6,111 nt of DNA from Chloroflexota bacterium (GTDB lineage Bacteria; Chloroflexota; Dehalococcoidia; Tepidiformales; Tepidiformaceae), in NCBI GenBank assembly GCA_025350285.1, contig JANXYE010000011.1, positions 1-6,111 on the forward strand, given 5' to 3'. The notes under the pieces were generated by a model. That model was not told the origin of the DNA, did no database searches, and saw only the letters and a program-made list of their open reading frames with translations. Below, in pieces: positions 1-4,897 of this stretch. Both the position numbers and the translations under genes were made by a program. Each line of letters opens with the position of its first letter. Positions within the stretch are counted from its first letter, which is position 1.

Positions 1-61
1 CTTTCGCCGTTAAGCCCAACGGGGTGATCGCCCCGATGCCCGTCACCAACGCGCGTGCCAT
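1..61 (-). CDS. fabF: beta-ketoacyl-ACP synthase II (FabF-like), N-terminal fragment, runs off the left edge
   Basis: Reading leftward from the ATG at 61-59 gives 20 codons, MARALVTGIGAITPLGLTAK, before the window ends. This is the typical opening strand of KAS I/II enzymes (consensus like RRVVVTGxGxVTPLG) and aligns with the start of the complete ketosynthase next door (RRVVVTGVGAVTAVGHTAE). A perfect Shine-Dalgarno, AGGAGG, lies 5 bases upstream of the ATG, so the start is secure. By family it should condense malonyl-ACP with an acyl-ACP in fatty-acid elongation. The catalytic Cys-His-His region lies outside the window, so it cannot be told whether this is an active ketosynthase or a chain-length-factor-like partner lacking the Cys. 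It lies 207 bases downstream of the first fabF, same strand, making a tandem ketosynthase pair. Confidence 0.85.
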   Translation of the reverse strand, partial: MARALVTGIGAITPLGLTAK

Positions 62-268
62 TCGTCCCTCCTGAGCTGGCGGACCGTGCTGTCGCGCTGC
101 CACCCGGCATTGTTCCATCCGGGAACGGTTGGCGCATGTGAGACGCAGAGGATCGAGAGTCCAGGTCGGCAGAAGCAGTTGGGCGCCAAGAAACGAAGGA
201 CACCCAGCCGGTTAGAAGATGACGGGGGGCGTGGGTGGCGCGAGGCCGCTGTGGCGTGCAAAGGGCGG
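62..268. other. intergenic gap between the two ketosynthase genes
   Basis: The 207 bases contain no convincing gene. A 72-codon minus-strand frame (43-261) overlaps the start of the second ketosynthase in another frame, has no recognisable domain and is judged spurious. No acyl carrier protein gene is present, although one often sits in fab operons. I see no T-tailed terminator after the first fabF. One short inverted repeat, GTTCC-N5-GGAAC, lies at 112-126, about 50 bases upstream of the next ATG. Arms of 5 bases arise often by chance, so it is only a weak operator candidate. No convincing -35/-10 pair was found, so read-through from fabD-fabF is the simplest reading. Confidence 0.6.
66..72 (-). 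promoter_or_regulatory. strong Shine-Dalgarno of the second ketosynthase gene
   Basis: On the minus strand the bases read AGGAGGG, ending 4 bases before the ATG at 61. This is the best ribosome-binding site in the window. It fixes the start of a gene whose remainder is not visible, and it suggests translation independent of the upstream fabF. Confidence 0.8.
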
Positions 269-1507
269 TCAGTCCATGCGGCGGAAGATGACGCAGCTGT
301 TGTGCCCGCCGAGGCCGACGCTCGTTGTCACGGCGACCCGGACGTCGCGGTCGCGGGCGACGTTGGGCACGTAGTCGAGGTCGCATTCCGGGTCGGGCGT
401 CGTGTAGTTGATAGTCGGCGGGATTTTCTGGTCGCGGATGGCCATCACGCAGGCGAGGGCCTCGACCGAACCGGACGCGCCCATGCAGTGGCCCGTAATC
501 GGCTTCACCGAGCTGATAGCCGCCCGGTACGCCGCGGCGCCCATGATCTCCTTGAATACCAACGTCTCTACCCGGTCGTTGAGCGGGGTGCCGCTGCCGT
601 GGGGGTTGATGTAGTCGATCTCCGAAGGGTCGATATCCGTCTTCCGGAGGGCCGCCTTCATGGCCCGCTTCAGCCCCCGCCCGCTTTCGTGCAGGGCGAT
701 CATGTCGTAAGCGTCGTTCGAACTGCCGTAGCCGATGATTTCGCAGTAGACCCTCGCACCGCGCGCCTGCGCGCTCTCGTAATCCTCGAGGATCATCGCC
801 GCGCCGCCTTCGCCGGCGATGAAGCCGTCGCGGTTCAGGTCGAACGGCTTGAGCGCTTTCGTAGGGTGCTCGTTATCCCCGGCGAGTGCACGCATCGAAC
901 ACCAAGTCGCATGGTAGAGCGGCAGGAGGACCGCCTCCGAGCTGCCGGCGATGATGGCGTCGGCGTCGCCGCGTTTCACCGTTTCGTAGGCTTCACCCAG
1001 CGCGCCGCCGCCCGATGCACAGGCGCTGACGATCGCCATGTTCGGCCCCCGCGCCCCGGTCGCGATGGCGATGTGCCCGCTGGCCGCATCGACGATGAAG
1101 TTGGCAACGAGGAACGGGGTCACCCGCCGGGGACCTTTCTCATCGAGAATGTGCTGGTACTCGACGACCAGATCGGTGCCGCCGCCGCCCGCGCTGAAGA
1201 TGACGCCGACCATGTCAGCATTCTCTTCCGTGATCTTCAGGCCGCTGTCAGCGAGCGCTTCGAGCGCGCTACCCACGCCGAAGGTCACCCCGCGGTTCAT
1301 ATGCCGCTGCTGTTTCGCGTCCGCGCGGTCGCCGAGGGAGAAGTTCTTGACCTCCGCCTGGATTCGCACCGGGTACGGCTCGGGGTCGAACAAGGTGATC
1401 GGGCCGATGCCGCTGCGCCCGTCCACCATCGCCCGCCAGGTCTCTTCGGCGGTATGCCCGACGGCCGTGACCGCGCCGACGCCGGTAACCACCACGCGCC
1501 GGGTCAC
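269..1507 (-). CDS. fabF: beta-ketoacyl-ACP synthase II (FabF family), complete
   Basis: This 412-residue protein matches the usual FabF length. It should catalyse decarboxylative condensation of malonyl-ACP with acyl-ACP in the cytosolic type II fatty-acid cycle. The thiolase-fold active site is intact: the nucleophile Cys163 in SACASG, His303 in NPHGSGTP, Lys335 in SVKPITGH and His340, all at the same numbers as in E. coli FabF. Two motifs are odd. The gating loop, GFGG in E. coli (Phe400), reads GLGGHN here with Leu399. The HGTSTP/HGTGTP motif reads HGSGTP. The start is a GTG whose last bases form the TGA of fabD (GTGA), with no clear Shine-Dalgarno, implying translational coupling. No in-frame alternative start fits the family N-terminus (TRRVVVTGVG). 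A related KAS-II-like gene follows downstream on the same strand. The family call is firm; chain-length preference is unknown, and a specialised elongation role is possible. Confidence 0.95.
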   Translation of the reverse strand: MTRRVVVTGVGAVTAVGHTAEETWRAMVDGRSGIGPITLFDPEPYPVRIQAEVKNFSLGDRADAKQQRHMNRGVTFGVGSALEALADSGLKITEENADMVGVIFSAGGGGTDLVVEYQHILDEKGPRRVTPFLVANFIVDAASGHIAIATGARGPNMAIVSACASGGGALGEAYETVKRGDADAIIAGSSEAVLLPLYHATWCSMRALAGDNEHPTKALKPFDLNRDGFIAGEGGAAMILEDYESAQARGARVYCEIIGYGSSNDAYDMIALHESGRGLKRAMKAALRKTDIDPSEIDYINPHGSGTPLNDRVETLVFKEIMGAAAYRAAISSVKPITGHCMGASGSVEALACVMAIRDQKIPPTINYTTPDPECDLDYVPNVARDRDVRVAVTTSVGLGGHNSCVIFRRMD

Positions 1508-2493
1508 AGAGCCGCGGCCGCCACGGCCTTGAAGTTCTCGCCGAAGAGACCTTCGTAGGGGTCGCTCACGCTCAGGCTGTTGGTGTCGTAGTCGATTCGG
1601 CGAACCAGCCGTGTGAGGACGTTGCCCGGACCAACCTCCATGAACATGTCCGCGCCCTTCGCGCGCATCGTCTCAACCGATTTCTGCCAGCGCACGCCCA
1701 TCGTCAACTGGTCGCGAAGCTCTACGTACACTTCTGGCTGGACGCTGAGGAGCCGGGCAGTGGTGTTGCCGACGATTGGCTGCTTCGGGTCGTGCATAGG
1801 GAGCTTCTGGAGGAGGCGGTTCATGCCGTCGCTTGCCTTCGCCATCAAGGGCGAATGCGAGGCGATCGTGATAGGCAGCTTCACGACCTTGCGGGCGCGG
1901 GCGCCTTCGGCCAGATCCATGGCGCGCTTGAGGGCGTTAATCGCGCCCGAGATAACGCTCTGGCCTTCGCAGTTCATGGTCGCGAGGCCCACGTAGCCTT
2001 CGCTCGATGCTTCCTGGCAGATCTCGACGATCTTCTCTTCGGGCAGGCCGATGATGCTCGCCATGCCGCCCGGGTTTTCGATGCCGGCCTGCTCCATGAG
2101 CACGCCGCGCTCCTTTACGAGTTGGAGGCCTTCGTCGAACGTGAGCGAGCCCGCGGCCACCGCCGCGGTGAATTCGCCCATCGAATGGCCGGCAAAGAGG
2201 TAGGGCTCGATCTTCCGGTCGTAAGCGTTCCAGCGTTCTTCCAACGCCGCCAGCCAGGCGATCGACGTGACAAACGTGGCCGGCTGCTGGTTCACGGTGG
2301 CTTCGAGTTCCTCCGCCGAGCCTTCCACGCAGAGCCTGGAGAGCTGCATATCGAGCACTTCATCGGCGCGGCGGAAGACATCGGCCGCCGCCCGCGACAT
2401 CTTTATGAGCTTGTCCGCCATTCCCGGATGCTGCGACCCCTGCCCGGGAAAGATGAGCGCCACTTTCCGCCACGGCTTGACCAGTTGATCCAT
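1504..2493 (-). CDS. fabD: malonyl-CoA:ACP transacylase (FabD)
   Basis: This 329-residue protein transfers the malonyl group from malonyl-CoA to holo-ACP, the entry step of type II fatty-acid elongation. The alpha/beta-hydrolase-like acyltransferase fold is marked by FPGQGSQ (15-21, oxyanion-side Gln18), the nucleophile elbow GHSMGE with Ser104, Arg129 in KERG (the malonyl-carboxylate-binding Arg), catalytic His213 in ASHSPLM, and the C-terminal EVGPGNVL (286-293). All key residues of the family are present. The frame stays open about 100 codons upstream, but the ATG at 2493 is chosen. The family begins shortly before the VALIFPGQGSQ strand, an AAGGG lies 10 bases upstream, and the upstream extension is Arg/Pro/Ser-rich and unlike the family. 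Its TGA overlaps the GTG start of fabF by 4 bases, so the two are co-translated. It starts the fab operon, with its own leader of about 340 bases. Confidence 0.95.
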   Translation of the reverse strand: MDQLVKPWRKVALIFPGQGSQHPGMADKLIKMSRAAADVFRRADEVLDMQLSRLCVEGSAEELEATVNQQPATFVTSIAWLAALEERWNAYDRKIEPYLFAGHSMGEFTAAVAAGSLTFDEGLQLVKERGVLMEQAGIENPGGMASIIGLPEEKIVEICQEASSEGYVGLATMNCEGQSVISGAINALKRAMDLAEGARARKVVKLPITIASHSPLMAKASDGMNRLLQKLPMHDPKQPIVGNTTARLLSVQPEVYVELRDQLTMGVRWQKSVETMRAKGADMFMEVGPGNVLTRLVRRIDYDTNSLSVSDPYEGLFGENFKAVAAAAL

Positions 2494-2534
2494 GGAGCTC
2501 TTGCCCTTTCTTCCGCATGCCGAAACAGCAAGGC

Positions 2535-2551
2535 ACGCAGCGAGACTGCGT
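2535..2551 (-). promoter_or_regulatory. small hairpin in the fabD leader
   Basis: ACGCAG and CTGCGT form a 6-base-pair stem around a 5-base loop, 42 bases upstream of the fabD ATG. No T-run follows on either strand, so it is not a terminator. It could be a leader stem-loop or chance. Confidence 0.3.
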
Positions 2552-2552
2552 T

Positions 2553-2580
2553 CAGGATACACCGAATGGCTCCAGGATAC
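2553..2580 (-). repeat. 8-base direct repeat with exact 20-base spacing upstream of fabD
   Basis: CAGGATAC occurs at 2553-2560 and again at 2573-2580 (GTATCCTG on the gene strand). The start-to-start distance is 20 bases, close to two helical turns, so both copies face the same side of the DNA. They lie about 60 and 80 bases upstream of the fabD start. This layout fits tandem regulator half-sites. Each copy also contains TATCCT, a 4/6 match to a -10 box, but neither has a convincing -35 at 16-18 bases. Confidence 0.45.
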
Positions 2581-2632
2581 TCTTCGCCTGAAGCTAACGG
2601 TGGCCGTCGGATTTTTGCGGCGGCTCGGGCGT

Positions 2633-2649
2633 GAACGAACCGCTCGTTC
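2633..2649. promoter_or_regulatory. 17-base inverted repeat, candidate operator
   Basis: GAACGA-N5-TCGTTC forms 6-base perfect arms with an odd 5-base centre, about 140 bases upstream of fabD. The size and form resemble dimeric repressor sites such as TetR-family operators, but no regulator gene is in the window and no known fatty-acid operator is recognised. Confidence 0.35.
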
Positions 2650-2680
2650 GCCACTCGCGGCCAGGATTAGCGGCGCGGGT

Positions 2681-2692
2681 TGGCTTAAGCCA
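2681..2692. promoter_or_regulatory. 12-base perfect palindrome upstream of fabD
   Basis: TGGCTTAAGCCA is a perfect palindrome without spacer. It contains CTTAAG, an A/T-centred hexamer that stands out in GC-rich DNA. It lies 188 bases upstream of the fabD ATG and may be a protein-binding site; chance occurrence is not excluded. Confidence 0.3.
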
Positions 2693-2832
2693 GGCGGCGA
2701 TCCCAGCCGCGACGGATACGGAGCGGTCCAGTCTCCACTGAGCCCGCGGCCGGGCGGCCGAGACGCGGTCGAACGGGGTTCCATGCCTGTGTGCAAAAGT
2801 GACGCACACCCGAAGCTACCTGCTGGGCGGGT

Positions 2833-4185
2833 TCACGCTCCCGCCGCTTCCACGGCGGAAAGCCGCGGTGGCCCGGCCTGTGCCTCGGCGTAGGGCGCGA
2901 TCGTCTCCATCATGTTCACCCGGCTATCGAGCCGTTTTTGTAGCCCGCTCATCAGTCCGAGCACCCGGAAGATGAGGAGGATATCCGGCGGGATCTTCGT
3001 CACCGGGTTCGCCTTCATGATCTCGGCCAGCCGTTCGTTCACTTCGGGCATGACGTCCTGGTCGATGTACGCTTTGCCTTCTGGCCCCGACGACTCGAAG
3101 AACGCCTTACCCAGGGCGACAAGCGCCTGCGGGTCGTCGGATTTCGTGCGGAAGCCAATCGCCCGGAACGTTTCCGCCATCGCCTGTTCGTCCTGGCGCA
3201 TGATCGCGACTGTCATCCGCGCATAGTTCGTGCGGAACTCGTCTTCGAGGTCCTTCGAAAGGCCAAAGTCGATGAACACGACGATTGGTCCCGGCAACAC
3301 CATCAGGTTGCCCGGATGCGGGTCCGCGTGAAAGAAGCCGTGCACGAGGATCTGTTCGCAGTACGCCTCGGTCATGATCTGGGCGACCTGGTTGGGGTCG
3401 ATGCCGGCCTCAAGCAGCCGGGGAATGTCCGAGATCTTAATCCCGTCGATGTACTCCATGGTCAGGACGCGGCGCCCGGTGGTCTCCCAGAAAACCTTCG
3501 GGATGCGCACGTCTTTGCGATGCGCGAGGTCTTTCGCGACCCGTTCAGAACTCTGGCCTTCGAGGACGAAATCGAGTTCCCTCGGGGTGTACTTGCAGTA
3601 CTCATCCATCAGCGCGCGATAGTCGAAGTTGCGTTCGATCCGGGCGAGGAGCCGCACGAACCAGGCAAGGTTGCGCAGGTCCGTCTCGACGACGCGTTCG
3701 ATGCCCCGGTATTGGACCTTGACTGCGACGTCGTCGCCGGCCTTCGTCCGCGCGCGATGGACCTGGGCGAGGGAAGCGGAGGCGACCGGGGTGCGTGAGA
3801 ACTCGGCGAAGATCTCGTCCGGGGCGGCGCCGAGGTCGCGTTTGACCTGGGCGGTGACCTCCGCCCACGAACGAGTCGGGACGGCATCCTGCAATCGCCC
3901 GAGGATGGATACGTACTCGGGCGGGGCGACATCGGCCCGGCTGCTCATGAACTGGCAGGCCTTGATGATCAGGCCTTCCATCGAAACGGCCGTGTTGTAG
4001 AGGCGGCGCGCGTTGCGCTCGTGTTCGAAGGTGTAGCGGCGTTCGCGCTCTTCGTCGCTCAGCTTCTTATTGCGCTGGACGCGCTTGTAGCGGGAGTAGA
4101 TGAGGCCGAAGTTCCAGCCGGTGATGACGAACCGCTTGAGACGGCGATGGACGGGCAGGGGCGGAGCGCCGGTGTAGGAAGCCAT
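2833..4185 (-). CDS. ABC1/AarF/UbiB-family atypical protein kinase-like protein
   Basis: This 450-residue protein has the full ABC1 (ADCK/UbiB) kinase-like fold. In order: a basic N-terminal helical part (1-70); KACQ at 75-78 in the place of the diagnostic KxGQ motif, followed by SRADVAPPEY; the Ala-rich nucleotide loop ASASLAQVH (135-143) that replaces the usual Gly-rich loop; VAVKV with Lys156; RELDF (202-206); a hinge at MEYIDG (243-248); catalytic HADPHPGN (286-293); and the DFG motif at 306-308. Family members bind ATP and are linked to quinone biosynthesis or isoprenoid-lipid handling, often as ATPases rather than protein kinases. The C-terminal part shows no clear membrane hairpin such as E. 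coli UbiB has, so it is probably soluble or peripheral. The ATG at 4185 has no good Shine-Dalgarno and lies only 40 bases beyond a terminator hairpin. It is separated from fabD by 339 bases. Family call is firm; substrate and true role are unknown. Confidence 0.9.
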   Translation of the reverse strand: MASYTGAPPLPVHRRLKRFVITGWNFGLIYSRYKRVQRNKKLSDEERERRYTFEHERNARRLYNTAVSMEGLIIKACQFMSSRADVAPPEYVSILGRLQDAVPTRSWAEVTAQVKRDLGAAPDEIFAEFSRTPVASASLAQVHRARTKAGDDVAVKVQYRGIERVVETDLRNLAWFVRLLARIERNFDYRALMDEYCKYTPRELDFVLEGQSSERVAKDLAHRKDVRIPKVFWETTGRRVLTMEYIDGIKISDIPRLLEAGIDPNQVAQIMTEAYCEQILVHGFFHADPHPGNLMVLPGPIVVFIDFGLSKDLEDEFRTNYARMTVAIMRQDEQAMAETFRAIGFRTKSDDPQALVALGKAFFESSGPEGKAYIDQDVMPEVNERLAEIMKANPVTKIPPDILLIFRVLGLMSGLQKRLDSRVNMMETIAPYAEAQAGPPRLSAVEAAGA

Positions 4186-4210
4186 TCCGAATCATGTTCG
4201 GGTATTGGCG

Positions 4211-4245
4211 GGCGAAAAGACAGAGAGCCGGGCGAAGCCCGGCTC
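4211..4245 (-). terminator. rho-independent terminator after the small Met-rich gene
   Basis: A perfect 9-base-pair stem (GAGCCGGGC at 4225-4233 with GCCCGGCTC at 4237-4245) closes a 3-base loop. On the minus strand it is followed by TCTGTCTTTT, a modest T-tract. It begins 28 bases after the stop codon at 4274. On the plus strand no T-run follows directly, so the direction is minus. It should end most transcripts from the promoter at 4649-4676 before the kinase gene. Confidence 0.8.
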
Positions 4246-4273
4246 CAAATCGCTTTACATCTGGCGAGCAGGC

Positions 4274-4579
4274 TTACGCCTTGAGCGCCATGTCATCGAC
4301 CTTCCAGGCGCCGGCGACGTCCTTCCACTTCGTGGAGATGACGGCCGAGCCGCCCGCGTTCTGCATCTCGATATCAACGAGATGGTCCTCGCCTTCCTGG
4401 CCGCCGACCGTGACGTTGACGCCGGTCACCGGCTGTTGCCCGCCCTGGGCTGCCATCTGGCTCTGCATGGCCATCGCTTTCATCATCCCGTTCGGGGTGA
4501 AGGCCATCATCAGGCCGGCGATGTTCTGGTTCTTGAGGTCGTTGGCAAACGTTTCCGCCGCCGCCTGGAGTTCGGCCAT
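4274..4579 (-). CDS. small Met-rich hypothetical protein, possible NTF2/SnoaL-like fold
   Basis: The protein has 101 residues and I do not recognise a specific family. It has no signal peptide or membrane segment. An amphipathic N-terminal helix region (1-42) is very rich in Met: residues 24, 25, 32, 33, 36, 38 and 42. A Gln/Gly linker (about 41-50) leads to strands VTGVNVTVGG, HLVDIEMQNA and SAVISTKWKD, ending in GAWKVDDMAL. A helix followed by curved strands with a closing G-x-WKV strand is reminiscent of small NTF2/SnoaL-like or lumazine-type cone domains, but this is an inference. Expression signals are unusually complete: a near-consensus promoter, an AGGAG Shine-Dalgarno 10 bases before the ATG, a TAA stop and a hairpin terminator. 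It is therefore a real and probably well-expressed monocistronic gene. It is transcribed divergently from the acyl-CoA carboxylase gene, with its start about 320 bases away. Confidence 0.85.
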   Translation of the reverse strand: MAELQAAAETFANDLKNQNIAGLMMAFTPNGMMKAMAMQSQMAAQGGQQPVTGVNVTVGGQEGEDHLVDIEMQNAGGSAVISTKWKDVAGAWKVDDMALKA

Positions 4580-4648
4580 TGGTATTCAGCTCCTGCATCC
4601 CGCTTTGTTTTGGGGTCGGCGCAAACGTCCGGCTCGCGGGCCAACGGA

Positions 4649-4676
4649 ATGATAGGAGAGCCACAAGACCTGTCAA
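4649..4676 (-). promoter_or_regulatory. near-consensus sigma-70 promoter for the small Met-rich gene
   Basis: On the minus strand TTGACA (4676-4671, 6/6 to the -35 consensus) is followed after 16 bases by TATCAT (4654-4649, 5/6 to the -10 consensus). The predicted transcription start near 4642 leaves a leader of about 62 bases before the ATG at 4579. It is the only near-consensus promoter I can see in the window. Confidence 0.8.
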
Positions 4677-4796
4677 GGAGCCGAAGTGGCGCCGTGCCAC
4701 GGCGCCGAAAGTACCAGGAGTACCGTGCGGGTGCATTGCCGAAGCCACGGCGCAGCGGCACTCCGGCACGTCCCTTCGGTACTCCGAAACGGCTCC
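4677..4796. repeat. long imperfect inverted repeat with nested palindrome
   Basis: Outer arms GGAGCCG (4677-4683) and CGGCTCC (4790-4796) match perfectly. Inside them GGAGTACC (4717-4724) pairs with GGTACTCC (4778-4785), GTGC (4725-4728) with GCAC (4766-4769), and TGCCG (4737-4741) with CGGCA (4756-4760). The left half also holds a 19-base near-perfect palindrome, GGCGCCGTG-C-CACGGCGCC (4688-4706). A 10-base direct repeat GCCACGGCGC occurs at 4696-4705 and 4744-4753, and AGTACC occurs at 4710-4715 and 4719-4724. The order of paired blocks allows one branched, interrupted hairpin. It abuts the -35 box of the small gene. It may be a regulatory region for the divergent promoters or a degenerate intergenic repeat element. 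Confidence 0.6.
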
Positions 4797-4816
4797 CCCT
4801 GCTAGCATTTCTTCGA

Positions 4817-4826
4817 TTTCGCGAAA
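4817..4826. promoter_or_regulatory. perfect 10-base palindrome upstream of the carboxylase gene
   Basis: TTTCGCGAAA is self-complementary and A/T-flanked, 71 bases before the carboxylase ATG. The location suits an operator, but no known regulator consensus is assigned. Confidence 0.3.
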
Positions 4827-4836
4827 AACATGCGCG

Positions 4837-4856
4837 ACCCGGCCGCGGCGCCGGGT
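4837..4856 (+). promoter_or_regulatory. GC-rich stem-loop in the carboxylase leader
   Basis: ACCCGGC (4837-4843) and GCCGGGT (4850-4856) form a 7-base-pair stem with a 6-base loop, followed by TTCCTTCG. The trailing run is too interrupted for a good terminator, but the hairpin would lie in the 5' leader about 41 bases before the ATG and could affect expression. Confidence 0.4.
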
Positions 4857-4885
4857 TTCCTTCGCCCATGCCCGATCGCCCCGAC

Positions 4886-4890
4886 GAGGA
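4886..4890 (+). promoter_or_regulatory. Shine-Dalgarno that decides the carboxylase start
   Basis: GAGGA ends 7 bases before the ATG at 4898. An in-frame ATG 10 codons upstream, at 4868, has no such site, so 4898 is preferred. Confidence 0.6.
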
Positions 4891-4897
4891 TGCCCCA

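Larger units (their letters stand above)
2494..2832. other. non-coding region upstream of fabD, candidate promoter and operator region
   Basis: The 339 bases between the kinase stop and the fabD start carry no supported gene; the reading frames across it are Arg/Pro-rich and unlike known proteins. It does carry several short symmetric or repeated elements, listed separately (2535-2551, 2553-2580, 2633-2649, 2681-2692). A further hairpin, GTGTGC/GCACAC (2789-2809) with a 9-base loop, lies just after the kinase but lacks a T-tail, so it is not a normal terminator. No near-consensus -35/-10 pair was seen for fabD. The distance and density of elements suggest the fab operon is transcribed from here independently of the kinase. 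Confidence 0.5.
4580..4897. other. divergent intergenic region
   Basis: The 318 bases separate the small minus-strand gene from the plus-strand carboxylase gene. It holds the minus-strand promoter (4649-4676), a 120-base imperfect inverted repeat (4677-4796), a perfect 10-base palindrome (4817-4826) and a leader hairpin (4837-4856). A plus-strand -10-like TAGCAT lies at 4803-4808, but no matching -35 is apparent, so the carboxylase promoter is not assigned. No gene is supported inside. Confidence 0.6.

Noticed and set aside
43..261. 72-codon minus-strand frame between the ketosynthase genes as a small protein or ACP
   Set aside because: It lacks the DSL phosphopantetheine motif of ACP, overlaps the start of the next ketosynthase in another frame, and is not protein-like.
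86..1558. 490-codon open frame on the plus strand opposite fabF
   Set aside because: It lies antisense to a gene with all catalytic motifs; its translation is Arg/Ala/Val/Asp-rich with no domain, as expected for a stop-poor shadow frame in GC-rich DNA.
1792..2634. 280-codon plus-strand open frame opposite fabD and its leader
   Set aside because: It is antisense to fabD, has no domain and no ribosome-binding site evidence; shadow frame.
2494..2796. In-frame N-terminal extension of fabD by about 100 codons
   Set aside because: The extension is low-complexity Arg/Pro/Ser-rich, the family starts just before the FPGQGSQ strand, and a ribosome-binding site precedes the ATG at 2493.
2789..2809. 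GTGTGC/GCACAC hairpin as a terminator of the kinase gene
   Set aside because: The stem is only 6 base pairs with a 9-base loop and no T-run follows on the minus strand.
4775..4808. Plus-strand promoter for the carboxylase using TAGCAT (4803-4808)
   Set aside because: The -10 match is 4/6 and no -35-like hexamer lies at 16-18 bases upstream, so it cannot be supported from sequence alone.
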